Shown in pieces: positions 51,855 to 63,058 of a stretch of 64,000 bases of DNA. The stretch's first letter is position 1, and each line of letters starts with the position of its first letter. A program made the position numbers and the translations under genes. The notes under the pieces were generated by a model. That model had not been told where the DNA came from and did not search any database. It worked only from the letters and a program-made list of their open reading frames with translations. Source of the stretch: Hydrogenophaga sp. (GTDB lineage Bacteria; Pseudomonadota; Gammaproteobacteria; Burkholderiales; Burkholderiaceae_C); assembly GCF_011772445.1 (NCBI RefSeq), contig NZ_WVZN01000034.1:1-64000 (forward strand). The letters are read 5' to 3'.

Positions 51855-54377
51855 TCAGGGCGTCAGCTCCAACTGACTCGCCCACTTGGGTGGTCTCAGG
51901 CTCAGCGTGCGGTGCCCGTTGGCCAGCCACGTGGCGCTCATGTCGCGGTAGCGGCTGGAGAACACGTTGCCGCTCTGGCCCGTCTGGTAGATGAAGACCG
52001 AGCGGTCGAGGTCGGCCAGGTCGTAGATGGCGCGCAGGCTGGCCGCGTGGCGGTTGGCGAACGGGGCGTCGGCTTTGTCCAGGTGGTACTGGCCCACGTT
52101 CACGGTGAAGGGGTCCCCGCCGGTGGGCTCGCGCACCTCGAAGAAGCGCGCCAGCGGCTTCACGTTCGAGAACGGCCGGTGCGCCGAGATGGCCGGGTGC
52201 GCGTCGCCCCAGCGCCAGGTCGACACGTCCGATCCGTGCACGGCCGAGAGCCTGTCCAGCGCGCGCGAGAAGGCCTCGCCCGAGGCGTGCACGCAGCCCT
52301 GCACGCCGCACCAGGCGCGGTTGTCGCTCTCCAGGAAAGCTTCCACCGACTGGCGGAACAGGCGCTTGCCGTACAGCGACTCGAAGCGCTCCTTGCCCAG
52401 GCGCTGGCCGATCACGCCGCGCGTGAACTCGTCGATCCAGGCCGTGTAGATGAGCGGCACCGCCGAATCGGCGCGCATCACGCCGTCGAAGCCCTGCAGC
52501 GCGGCGCGCGCGGCCTCCGCGAGCGGGTGCGTGGAAGGCGCCTTCAACAGGTGTGGCATCAGCCGCAGCGTGGACTCGGCATGCTGGTCGCCCTGGAGGG
52601 ACCGCATGCTGGCCACGTCGTGCTTGGGCGTGGCCTCCAGCAGGGTCTCGATGCGCTGCTGGCGGTACGGCGGGGCCCAGTCCTGGGTGATGAAGTGCGG
52701 GTAGTCGGCCGCGTGGATGCGCTGGTTCGCGGTGGCGATCCAGCCGCGCGCGCCATCGTCCTGCGGCGTGTCGGCGTAGGGCAGCCAGCCCGTCCAGTCG
52801 TAGCGCGGCTCCCAGCCCGGGGCCGGCGCCACGCCGCGGATGTCGTTGTCCGCCGAGCGCAGTGGCACAACGCCGGCCGCCTTGTACGCGATGCGCCCGG
52901 TGCGATCGGCCATCACGATGTTCTGCATCGGCGCGCGGAAGGTGGAGAACGCGGCCAGCAGTTCCTCCACGCTCTGCGCGCGGTTGGAGGCCAGCGTCGC
53001 GGCCACGTTGTCCTCGTCGTCCAGCGCGGTCCAGCGCAGCGCCAGCACGAAGCGCGTGGTGTCGATGACCTTGCCGTGCTGCGCCTGCGCGTCGCTGAGC
53101 ACCGGGCCGTGGCGCGTGTGGCGCACCAGGTGCGTCACGTCGGCCTGCCCTTTCACGCGGATGGTCTCGGCGCGCACGGTGAACGGGGCCCATGCGGGCT
53201 CGCCGTCGGCCGAGGGCACGCGGTACTCGCCGGTGTTGGCGGGGTTGATCTGCTCGAGGTAGAGGTCCTGCACGTCGGGCCCGGTGTTGGTGAAGCCCCA
53301 GGCCACGCCGGCTGTGCGGCCCAGCACCACGAAGGGCGTGCCCGGCAGCGTGGCGCCGATCACGTCCATGCCCTTGAGCCCGCCGGCGTCGGGCGCCTGC
53401 AGGCGCGCGAAGTACCAGATGGCGGGCGCGCTCAGGCCCAGGTGCGGGTCGTTGGCCAGCAGAGGCTGGCCGGTCTTCGTGCGCGAACCGGCCACCACCC
53501 AGTTGTTGGAGCCCTTGTTCTCGTTGAAGCCGAAACCGGCGGTCCAGTCGCGCAGGTCCAGCGCGATGCGCTCGCGCCAGCCGGCGACCTCGGCGACCTC
53601 GCCTGCGGACGGCGCCTGCGAGGTCGCGGTGCCGTTGCCCGGCTTGCTGCCCGTGCCGTTGACCTTGAACACGCCCAGCTCGCGGTACAGCCGGCCCAGA
53701 TCGGCCGTGGCTGCGGGCGCCTCGCCCGGGTACGGCGGGAACAGTTCCCACAGCGCGGGCGTGTCCAGCACCTGCAGCGCGGACAGGCGCGCGAACTCGT
53801 TGCCCCAGTTGCCGCCCAGGTCCAGCGCCATCATGATCGACCAGCCCACGCTGTCCGCCGGGTCCCACCAGGCGCCTCGCTTTGCCTCTTCACGGGGGTC
53901 CACGCCCAGCACCAGAAACTCGGGCGTGAGCGCCTGTTCGCTGCCGGCGAAGAAGGCGTTGACGCCCGCGCTGTACGCCTCCACGGCGGCCTTCGCATCC
54001 GGCGGCAGCGTGGCCAGTTGGCGCAGCGCCACCTGGCGGATGCCCAGGGTGCGCATGAGCTTGTCGGTCTCCAGCGTGGCCGGGCCCAGGAACTCGGACA
54101 AGGTGCCGCGCATGACCGCGCGGTTGAAGGCGAGCTGCCAGCCGCGCTCCTGCGCGTGCACGTAGCCCAGCGCCATCCAGGCGTCGCGCGGACCCTGCGC
54201 CAGGATGTGCGTCACATCGCTGCCGTCGCGGTTGACCTGAACCGGCGCGGCCAGCCCGCTCACCTGCAATTGGCCATCGGTCTGCGGAATCGTCTGTCTG
54301 GCGTACCACAGGCCCAGGGCGGCGGCCAGCACGAGCAACAGGCCGATCAGGGTGGCGAGGCGGCGGATCCAGCGCAT
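51855..54377 (-). CDS. Penicillin acylase family N-terminal nucleophile hydrolase
   Basis: The 840-residue precursor has a signal anchor (about residues 8-24), an alpha-subunit region, a spacer and the nucleophile Ser290 in NKGSNNWVVAG, where autocleavage creates the beta-subunit. Typical beta-subunit motifs follow: NDPHLGLSAPAIWY and an Asn in GWIATANQRI. Family members include penicillin acylases, and the relatives PvdQ and QuiP cleave acyl-homoserine lactones. The natural substrate cannot be assigned. An acyl-molecule signalling link to the neighbouring acyltransferase and kinase is possible but unproven. Confidence 0.87.
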   Translation of the reverse strand: MRWIRRLATLIGLLLVLAAALGLWYARQTIPQTDGQLQVSGLAAPVQVNRDGSDVTHILAQGPRDAWMALGYVHAQERGWQLAFNRAVMRGTLSEFLGPATLETDKLMRTLGIRQVALRQLATLPPDAKAAVEAYSAGVNAFFAGSEQALTPEFLVLGVDPREEAKRGAWWDPADSVGWSIMMALDLGGNWGNEFARLSALQVLDTPALWELFPPYPGEAPAATADLGRLYRELGVFKVNGTGSKPGNGTATSQAPSAGEVAEVAGWRERIALDLRDWTAGFGFNENKGSNNWVVAGSRTKTGQPLLANDPHLGLSAPAIWYFARLQAPDAGGLKGMDVIGATLPGTPFVVLGRTAGVAWGFTNTGPDVQDLYLEQINPANTGEYRVPSADGEPAWAPFTVRAETIRVKGQADVTHLVRHTRHGPVLSDAQAQHGKVIDTTRFVLALRWTALDDEDNVAATLASNRAQSVEELLAAFSTFRAPMQNIVMADRTGRIAYKAAGVVPLRSADNDIRGVAPAPGWEPRYDWTGWLPYADTPQDDGARGWIATANQRIHAADYPHFITQDWAPPYRQQRIETLLEATPKHDVASMRSLQGDQHAESTLRLMPHLLKAPSTHPLAEAARAALQGFDGVMRADSAVPLIYTAWIDEFTRGVIGQRLGKERFESLYGKRLFRQSVEAFLESDNRAWCGVQGCVHASGEAFSRALDRLSAVHGSDVSTWRWGDAHPAISAHRPFSNVKPLARFFEVREPTGGDPFTVNVGQYHLDKADAPFANRHAASLRAIYDLADLDRSVFIYQTGQSGNVFSSRYRDMSATWLANGHRTLSLRPPKWASQLELTP

Positions 54378-54414
54378 GGATTTGTCTCACGGATTTATGA
54401 CGAGCCGCGAGGAT

Positions 54415-54431
54415 ATACCCCTGATGGGTAT
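54415..54431. promoter_or_regulatory. Inverted repeat ATACCC-CTGAT-GGGTAT upstream of acyltransferase gene
   Basis: A perfect six-base inverted repeat with a 5-bp spacer lies in the 166 bp between the penicillin acylase homologue and the acyltransferase gene, 112 bp upstream of the latter. It is of operator size; no binding protein can be assigned. Confidence 0.35.
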
Positions 54432-54543
54432 GGCGCAGATGGACGCTTGTCACGCAAGTGGCGATGCGGGACTCAGACCGATGCGAGCGCGTTGCCTTCT
54501 GGTACTCCGCAGGGCAGACGATCCCGCCCAGAAGCTACCGTCC

Positions 54544-55161
54544 ATGGACCTTTCAATCGCCACGCCCTCTGTTCCGCTCGACGCGGTCTTCATGCGAACG
54601 CGCCGGTGCAATGAGGAGATATCGCTGCATCGCTTGCACGGTGACGGTGACATCGCCACCGTGTTGTCTTTGCGTGAGGAGATCGATCTGTCAGTGCATG
54701 CCGCTGCAGGAGCTCGCTTTCAAGAGCTCGAAAAGAAACGAGACGCGTGCGGCATCGTCGTTGCGTTTGATTTGATGGATCAGCGAATCGGCACGATTCG
54801 AATCGTTCCGCTGGGCTACGGACTGACGCTGACGGAAGAGTTCCTGCCGCAACTTCCATCTGATGATTTTTCGTTGACGTGTGGGGCCTGGGAGGTCGGC
54901 CGCTTGGTAATGGCGCCCCAATATCGAACCGACGTCGACGCCTTGCGACACTGCCTTCAGAAAGCTCTGCTGCACGCATTCGCCGATGCCCATGTAGAGA
55001 CGTTGTGGGCCACCTGCACGCGAGCATTGAGCCGGCTGTATCGCCGATTTGGTTTCGCAACATTGGCTCAAGACCTGCCATTGCCGGGGACGAACAAGGT
55101 CTACTCCCTCATACGTGGGACGGCGGATGACGTGGATAGGGCCTTGAAGCGCTGCTCTTGA
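54544..55161 (+). CDS. GNAT-fold N-acyltransferase related to acyl-signal synthases (FeeM-like)
   Basis: The ATG at 54544 (MDLSIATPSV) gives 205 residues. The core has the GNAT-type strands VVAFDLMDQRIGTIRIVPLG and the segment AWEVGRLVMAPQYR, matching the E-x-(S/G)-R-L-x-V pattern shared by LuxI-type autoinducer synthases and FeeM-like long-chain N-acyl amino-acid synthases. A long helix LRHCLQKALLHAFADAHVETLWATC and LYRRFGF complete the fold. It is not a close LuxI. It stands 40 bp upstream of the CqsS-like kinase on the same strand, suggesting a synthase-receptor pair. Confidence 0.7.
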   Translation: MDLSIATPSVPLDAVFMRTRRCNEEISLHRLHGDGDIATVLSLREEIDLSVHAAAGARFQELEKKRDACGIVVAFDLMDQRIGTIRIVPLGYGLTLTEEFLPQLPSDDFSLTCGAWEVGRLVMAPQYRTDVDALRHCLQKALLHAFADAHVETLWATCTRALSRLYRRFGFATLAQDLPLPGTNKVYSLIRGTADDVDRALKRCS

Positions 55162-55201
55162 GCCTGGCACGACGCCGACGCAAAAATCACTTCAGAAGGC
55201 G

Positions 55202-57709
55202 GTGTCTCCCATGGTTTCCTGGTTCAAACAGCTCTTTGCCTACTTCAAGTCTTATCACCAGCCCAGCCCTTTGCTGCTGCGCTACATGATCTTCTTCGGA
55301 GTGATCGGATATCCCTTGATGTACGGAATGCGCTATGTACGATCTTCATCTGGATACGACGACTTCATGCTTCGAATGACAGTCGTATCGTTGCTGCTGC
55401 TTCTTGCAGCCAGGAACTACTGGCCCAAGCGATTGCAAGCCTGCTACCTGCCCGCCTGCTACATCGCGATGACGATCGCTCTGCCGTTTACGCTCGTCTT
55501 CACGTCGCTCAAGAATGGCGGCGGTCCGGCGGCAGTGGGCAACACATTCATGTCGGTGTTCCTGCTTATGTTGTTGGCCGACTGGCGCAACTTCATCGTG
55601 ATGTTGATCGTCGGTTTTGGCGCCGCGGCAGGCATCTATGCATGGACGGACCCGAACCCCCAATTGCCACTCGAGTATGTGCTCCGGCTGCCGGTACTGG
55701 TGGTTGGCGTGGTGGGTGGAAGTCTTTTCAAGTTCGCCCTGGAGCAGGCCACGGTAGAGCGGGTTCGGCAGGCCTATGCCTCGCTTGCCGGATCCATTGC
55801 GCATGAGATGCGCAATCCCATGGCGCAGGTCCGGTACAGCCTAGACAACATTCGACAGGCGCTTCCAGTTCTCGGCGCGCATGAGCAAGGCACGTTTGGC
55901 TCGGGGACGGAAATAGAACGGTTGCATCGTCACGTCTCCCAAGGAGAGATGGCCGTGCAACGGGGACTTCAGGTCATCACCATGACACTCGACGAGGTGA
56001 ACGACAAGCCACTCGACTCCCAGCGCTTCGCCTACCTGTCCGCCGCACAGGTGTGTGCCAAGGCGGTGGAGGAGTACGGCTACGACAACGATCTGCAGCG
56101 TGCCAAGGTCAAACTTCTGATACACGACGATTTCGTTTTTCGTGGAGATGAGACAGCGGTTCTATTTGTCCTATTCAATTTGATGAAAAACGCGCTGTAC
56201 TACCTGTCGATCTATCCCGACGCGCGACTACAGATATCCGTGGGGAGCAACTTGATCGTGGTGCGCGATGACGGACCTGGCATGGATGCTGAAGTCTTGC
56301 AGACGCTTTTCAAGCCGTTCCGATCGACGGGAAAGCTTGGCGGGACTGGATTGGGCCTGGCCTACTGCCACCGAGTGATGCGTGCATTCGGCGGCGACAT
56401 ACGTTGCGAGTCAGTACTCGGCAGCCATACCGAGTTCATTCTGAGCTTCCCACCAGTGGATGCAAAGGAGCTCGAGGCGCGGGGTGCTGCGTTTCTGATC
56501 GAAGTCCGCGAGCAGTGGGCAGGCCGGCGTCTCCTCGTGGTTGATGACGACAGCGCATTGCGTATGTCCACACTGCTGATGCTGCAGCCGTTGGACGTGG
56601 TCGTTGAGGAGGCTGCAGACGGCCTGCAGGCGCTGGATGCGCTCAGAGCGCACTCTTACGACGTGGTGGTGTTGGATCTGAACATGCCCGGCATGAGCGG
56701 CTATGAGCTTGCCGAACGTGTGCGTCGCGGCGATGCTCCAGCCAATCGACACACCTGCCTCCTCGCGCGCACGAGCGAGTCCGGTCATCTCACGCGCGTG
56801 AAAATCGGGAACGCCGGCTTCGATGGCTTCGTGAGCAAACCTGTGGACCGGATCGGGCTGTTGGACGCCGTGAACCAAGCCATGCACGCGCGCGAACGTG
56901 GACACTGGAGCGCCCGAGATCGCTTGAAGGACAAGCGAGTGCTGCTGGTGGACGACAACCCGTGCAACCGCGCGGCTATAGCGGCGTATCTCAGGCAGGC
57001 GGGAGCCCACGTGTTGGAGACAGACAGCGGCGACGCTGCGCTACACGAGCTACGCCGCGATGACGCTTGGCACGCCGTCGTCCTCGATATCCATATGCCA
57101 GGCATGAGCGGAATCGAACTGGCTCGGGCCATTCGCGCGCTGGGTGGCTGTCTGAACGCGGTTCCCATTCTGGCGGTTACTGCGCACGCGGGCGACGACG
57201 AGGTTGCGGAGGCGCGCGCGGTTGGCGTGGGCGACTTTGTCCTCAAGCCCGTGGAGGCGCCGCTGCTATACGAACGCCTAGGTTCAATGGTGGGCCTGCA
57301 ACCTTTGAAGCGCGAGGTTGCCTCAGCTACCGTCGCGATTCCGGTTGTGACAACTCTGATCAATGTTTGTCGCCTGGAGGGTTTCCTGCGCATTGGCTTG
57401 GTTGACGAATTGCTGGGCGATTACCTACCTCGCATCCATTCACTGGTGGAGCAACTCGCTGTCGCTGCCAACGAGCGTGATAGGCAAAGAGCCATCGACG
57501 TGCTGCATTCCTTGGTCGGCACAAGCGGTGAAGTGGGGGCGCAAGCACTGCACCATTTCAGTCGTGGCATATATGTGCCGCTGCTTGAGCGGCAGCAGTG
57601 GCCGTCGCAGGACATTGACTGGCTCGCCCAGCTTCGAGACCTCGCGCAACACACCAACCGCGAACTGCTCGACTGGGTCGCGCTGCGACGTTCGAGCGTC
57701 ACCGAGTAA
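55202..57709 (+). CDS. CqsS-like hybrid sensor kinase: 6-TM sensor, HK, two REC domains and HPt
   Basis: The start is the GTG at 55202 or ATG at 55211. The 835-residue protein has a six-helix membrane sensor (residues about 27-180) with sequence order like Vibrio CqsS: YMIFFGVIGYPLMYGMRYV near the first helix, then WPKRLQACYLPACY. The H-box has His201 (GSIAHEMRNPMAQ), and the ATPase G-box is GTGLGLAYCHRVM. Two receiver domains follow (VVVLDLNMPGMSG and VVLDIHMPGMSG), then a C-terminal HPt (LHSLVGTSGEVG). CqsS senses an alpha-hydroxyketone signal in vibrios. The ligand here may instead be made by the adjacent acyltransferase; no cqsA is in the window. Confidence 0.83.
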   Translation: MSPMVSWFKQLFAYFKSYHQPSPLLLRYMIFFGVIGYPLMYGMRYVRSSSGYDDFMLRMTVVSLLLLLAARNYWPKRLQACYLPACYIAMTIALPFTLVFTSLKNGGGPAAVGNTFMSVFLLMLLADWRNFIVMLIVGFGAAAGIYAWTDPNPQLPLEYVLRLPVLVVGVVGGSLFKFALEQATVERVRQAYASLAGSIAHEMRNPMAQVRYSLDNIRQALPVLGAHEQGTFGSGTEIERLHRHVSQGEMAVQRGLQVITMTLDEVNDKPLDSQRFAYLSAAQVCAKAVEEYGYDNDLQRAKVKLLIHDDFVFRGDETAVLFVLFNLMKNALYYLSIYPDARLQISVGSNLIVVRDDGPGMDAEVLQTLFKPFRSTGKLGGTGLGLAYCHRVMRAFGGDIRCESVLGSHTEFILSFPPVDAKELEARGAAFLIEVREQWAGRRLLVVDDDSALRMSTLLMLQPLDVVVEEAADGLQALDALRAHSYDVVVLDLNMPGMSGYELAERVRRGDAPANRHTCLLARTSESGHLTRVKIGNAGFDGFVSKPVDRIGLLDAVNQAMHARERGHWSARDRLKDKRVLLVDDNPCNRAAIAAYLRQAGAHVLETDSGDAALHELRRDDAWHAVVLDIHMPGMSGIELARAIRALGGCLNAVPILAVTAHAGDDEVAEARAVGVGDFVLKPVEAPLLYERLGSMVGLQPLKREVASATVAIPVVTTLINVCRLEGFLRIGLVDELLGDYLPRIHSLVEQLAVAANERDRQRAIDVLHSLVGTSGEVGAQALHHFSRGIYVPLLERQQWPSQDIDWLAQLRDLAQHTNRELLDWVALRRSSVTE

Positions 57710-57755
57710 AAGTTCGTTGCCAGGCTTTGCCGCTGAAGACCATGGTTACTAAGCC

Positions 57756-58706
57756 TTAGCGCGCGCTGGCGGCCGCGTTGCGGGCCAGCGCCATGCTGCC
57801 GTCCATGAGCTTGAAGGCCACGGTGGGGGCGCTGAAATCGGAGAACGGCGCACCCAGCGAGATCTCGCCGTCGCTGGTCAGCAGGCATTCCTGGCGGCGC
57901 AGCTGCACCACCGAATCGCTGCCGCCGAAGCGCACCCAGGTGCCATAGCTGCTCACGTCTTCCAGCACGTAGTTGCCCGAGCGCAGGCCGATGGTGGCGT
58001 GCATGCGCGAGACGCGCGGGTCGCTCACCACGAAGCTGGCCTCGGGCACGCGGCCGATGCGCAGCGGCAGCTCGCCGGAGCCGAAGGTGCGTGTGGCGTC
58101 GAGCCAGGCGAGTTCGATGCCGGCGAAGTCGGAATCGTCTTTGGGCGTGAGGGCGTGCAGGTCGGCGGGCACGGTGAGGAACTCGGACTGCATGTCGGCC
58201 TGCCACTCGATGCGGAACACCTCGCAGGGATCGACCTTGCCCTTGATGCGCATGGCGCCGAGGTTGCGGCTGCGCACCAGCGAGCGCGGTTCGAGCTGGT
58301 GGATGACGGTGTCGCTGGCGAAGATCTGCTCGGGCCCGGCCAGGTCGCTCAGTCGCGAGGCCAGGTTCACCGCATCGCCGAAGCAGTCGCCGTCCACCCA
58401 CACCACCGCACCGCGCGCCAGGCCGATCTGCATGAGCAGCTTGAGGTGGGCCGGCCATTGCTGCACGCGCTTGCCATGCTCCTGCTGGATCTGGACCATG
58501 GAATCGACGGCCGCGCGGTTGTCCGCGAAGGCCATCAGCACACCGTCGCCCAGCATTTTCACCACCGTGCCGCCGTTGGCCTGGCCGCGCGAGCCGATCC
58601 ACTGCGTCAGCTTGGTGACCGCCTTGGTGGCCCGGTCATTGCCCAACGTCTCGAACACGGACGTGCTACCGGTGAGGTCGACAAAGGCGATCGTGAGTTC
58701 GGGCAT
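57756..58706 (-). CDS. Class III adenylate/guanylate cyclase with C-terminal FHA domain
   Basis: The start is the ATG at 58706 (MPELTIAF), since the frame continues upstream without coding character. The 316-residue protein has a class III cyclase homology domain (residues 1-170): metal Asp in FVDLTGSTS, GDGVLMAF, DGDCFGDAVNLASRL. A C-terminal FHA phosphopeptide-binding domain (about 215-300) has IGRVP, SRMHATI and SSYGTWVR. It could make cAMP and read phospho-Thr signals. Cyclase activity is not certain without a full check of base-specifying residues. It is convergent with the hybrid kinase gene. Confidence 0.85.
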   Translation of the reverse strand: MPELTIAFVDLTGSTSVFETLGNDRATKAVTKLTQWIGSRGQANGGTVVKMLGDGVLMAFADNRAAVDSMVQIQQEHGKRVQQWPAHLKLLMQIGLARGAVVWVDGDCFGDAVNLASRLSDLAGPEQIFASDTVIHQLEPRSLVRSRNLGAMRIKGKVDPCEVFRIEWQADMQSEFLTVPADLHALTPKDDSDFAGIELAWLDATRTFGSGELPLRIGRVPEASFVVSDPRVSRMHATIGLRSGNYVLEDVSSYGTWVRFGGSDSVVQLRRQECLLTSDGEISLGAPFSDFSAPTVAFKLMDGSMALARNAAASAR

Positions 58707-58993
58707 GGGTGGGGAAAACCTGCGGACCATTAGAGCATGGCCCCTCGAGCAGATCGTTACATCCTCAACCGATGCGAGTGGCCTTTGCGCGACGTGAAAG
58801 GCCATGTCGGGTGTGTCGCGCCGCCAACAATGAGTGCAAAAGCTTTACTTGCCTAAGGTAGTGCATGAGACTCCTGCGCTAACGGCATGATTTACTGTTG
58901 TTTTTTCCGATGTATCAGGGCTTGCGTGATTGCATCGACATACTTCAAGCCGTATTCTGGCCCTCCCTTTCGTGTGACGGAACTCTCACGCCC
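58707..58993. other. Intergenic stretch, no gene seen
   Basis: This 287-bp region separates two divergent genes and must hold their promoters. I see no clear RNA gene, repeat or regulator site in it. Confidence 0.4.
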
Positions 58994-59329
58994 ATGCGCT
59001 GGTTCAAGCCAAGTCTCCGCAACAGCATCTCGGCCCTGCTGGGCCCGAGCGCGCGCGCGGACGACGAGGACGAACTGGAACCCGTGCGCGAGGCCATGCT
59101 GGCCGTGCTGGGCGAAGAAGGCGCGCGCCTGAACCCGTCCCTCAAGCGGCGCCTGAAGTTCATGCACGACGCGCACAGCCTCTGGTATGCGCGTGGCGAA
59201 CTGGTCGCGGTGCTCAGCCGCGTGCACGGCGAGGCGCTGGCGGTGCACCGCGTGCAGGGCCTCTCGCCGGTGTTCCAGGGCCTCGTGCCCAAGGCGCTGA
59301 TCGACGCGTCCCGCATACGACGCGTCTGA
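58994..59329 (+). CDS. Hypothetical small protein
   Basis: The ATG at 58994 (MRWFKPSLRNS) gives 111 residues: charged, helical, cytoplasmic, with DDEDELEPVREAMLAVLGEEG and SLKRRLKFMHDAHSLWYARGELVAVLS, and a C-terminal region rich in Leu/Val. No family is recognised. The codon bias is like neighbouring genes, and it converges on the LD-carboxypeptidase gene with stops nine bases apart. The longer upstream frame (from 58898) has poor coding character. Confidence 0.6.
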   Translation: MRWFKPSLRNSISALLGPSARADDEDELEPVREAMLAVLGEEGARLNPSLKRRLKFMHDAHSLWYARGELVAVLSRVHGEALAVHRVQGLSPVFQGLVPKALIDASRIRRV

Positions 59330-59337
59330 CCACCCCC

Positions 59338-61712
<2,375 letters not shown>

Positions 61713-61800
61713 TCACCCGACGCTCTTTCAGAGGGGAAGGATCCGAACGGCCCGCGCGCTCTGGCATGATCCCGGGTTGCCCAGGGAAAACCCTCAATAA

Positions 61801-62934
61801 ATGTCCACCCCCCGCACGAGCGGCCGGCTGTGGGAGCTCGACGCGCTGCGCGGCCTCATGCTGGTGCTCATGACCCTTACCCACATGCCCACCGGCTTCT
61901 CGCCGGTGCTGAGCCAGCCCTTCGGCTTCGTCTCGGCGGCGGAGGGCTTCGTGTTCCTGTCGGCGCTGCTGGCCGGGCGCGTCTACGGCGCGCGGGCCGA
62001 ACGCGTGGGTGTCGCCGAGCTGCGCGCTGCCCTGTGGCGGCGCGCCGGCCAGCTCTACCTGTGCCAGCTGGCGCTGCTGCTGCTGGCTTTCACGCTCATC
62101 GCCTGGTTGGGTGTGGTGCGCCACCAGGGTGGCGTCACCGGCTTGCTCGAGTACTTCTTCATCGACCGCGCGACCGCCGTGGGCGCGGCGCTGGTGCTGC
62201 TGCACAACCCGCCGCTGCTGGACGTGCTGCCGCTCTACATCCTCTTCATGCTGGTCACGCCCTGGCTGCTGGTACACGGCCGCCGCCACGGCTGGCGTGG
62301 CCTGCTGTGTGCCAGCCTGCTGCTGTGGCTGGCCGAGCAATGGGGCCTGGGCGCGGCCCTGCATGGCCTGGCGCGCGCCTACGGCTGGCCCGTGCCCTAC
62401 CGCGACATGGGTGCCTTCCACCTGTTCGCCTGGCAGCTGTTGTGGGTGGCCGGGCTGTGGCTGGGCAGCCGCCGCACCCCGATGCCGCGCCCGCGCTGGT
62501 GGGTCTGGGTCCCGGCGATGCTGCTCGCGGCGGCCGCCCTGCTCTGGCGCCACATGGTGGGGCAAGACCCGATGCCCGGCGTGCCGGCGGTGGCCGCGCT
62601 GTTCGACAAATGGTCCCTGGGCCCCCTGCGCCTGCTCAACGGCGCCTGCCTGGTCGCCTTGCTGCTGGTCAGCGCGCCGCTGTGGCGTGCCCTGCCTCGC
62701 CCGCTGCCGCTGGAACTGCTGGGCCGCCAGTCGCTGCCGGTGTTCTGTGCGCACCTGGTGATCGTGCTGTTCACCCTGGCGTTCTTCGGCTCGATCCAGA
62801 CCCTGCGGCCCTGGAGCACCGACGCCCTGCTGCTGGCGGCCGCCTTCGCCAGCCTGTTCGCGGTGGCGCTGGCCGCGCAGTGGCGCGACGGGGGCGGTCG
62901 CCTGCGCCCCATGCTGGCGGGCGCCCTGCGCTGA
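61801..62934 (+). CDS. OpgC-like membrane acyltransferase (first copy)
   Basis: The 377-residue protein has about ten membrane helices and the OpgC family start LWELDALRGLMLVLMTLTH and FVSAAEGFVFLSALLAG. OpgC adds succinyl groups to osmoregulated periplasmic glucans in enterobacteria and relatives; the exact acceptor here is unknown. The ATG at 61801 is downstream of a weak AAAACCC. It lies 124 bp before a second closely related gene. Confidence 0.85.
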   Translation: MSTPRTSGRLWELDALRGLMLVLMTLTHMPTGFSPVLSQPFGFVSAAEGFVFLSALLAGRVYGARAERVGVAELRAALWRRAGQLYLCQLALLLLAFTLIAWLGVVRHQGGVTGLLEYFFIDRATAVGAALVLLHNPPLLDVLPLYILFMLVTPWLLVHGRRHGWRGLLCASLLLWLAEQWGLGAALHGLARAYGWPVPYRDMGAFHLFAWQLLWVAGLWLGSRRTPMPRPRWWVWVPAMLLAAAALLWRHMVGQDPMPGVPAVAALFDKWSLGPLRLLNGACLVALLLVSAPLWRALPRPLPLELLGRQSLPVFCAHLVIVLFTLAFFGSIQTLRPWSTDALLLAAAFASLFAVALAAQWRDGGGRLRPMLAGALR

Positions 62935-63058
62935 GGTTCCCCGGACCCGCGGCCGGGAACTTCACCCGTGGCCCGGCGCTCCAGCCAGGCTGAACCTGCC
63001 CGCCTTGCGGCCCGTGCCCAGCGGGCCGGGCTGCGCGTCTCCTCAAACCGCTTCCGCC

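Noticed and set aside
54544..55161. LuxI acyl-homoserine lactone synthase
   Set aside because: The fold pattern is shared, but the conserved N-terminal LuxI residues (R-x2-F-x2-W pattern) are not visible and no luxR lies beside it.
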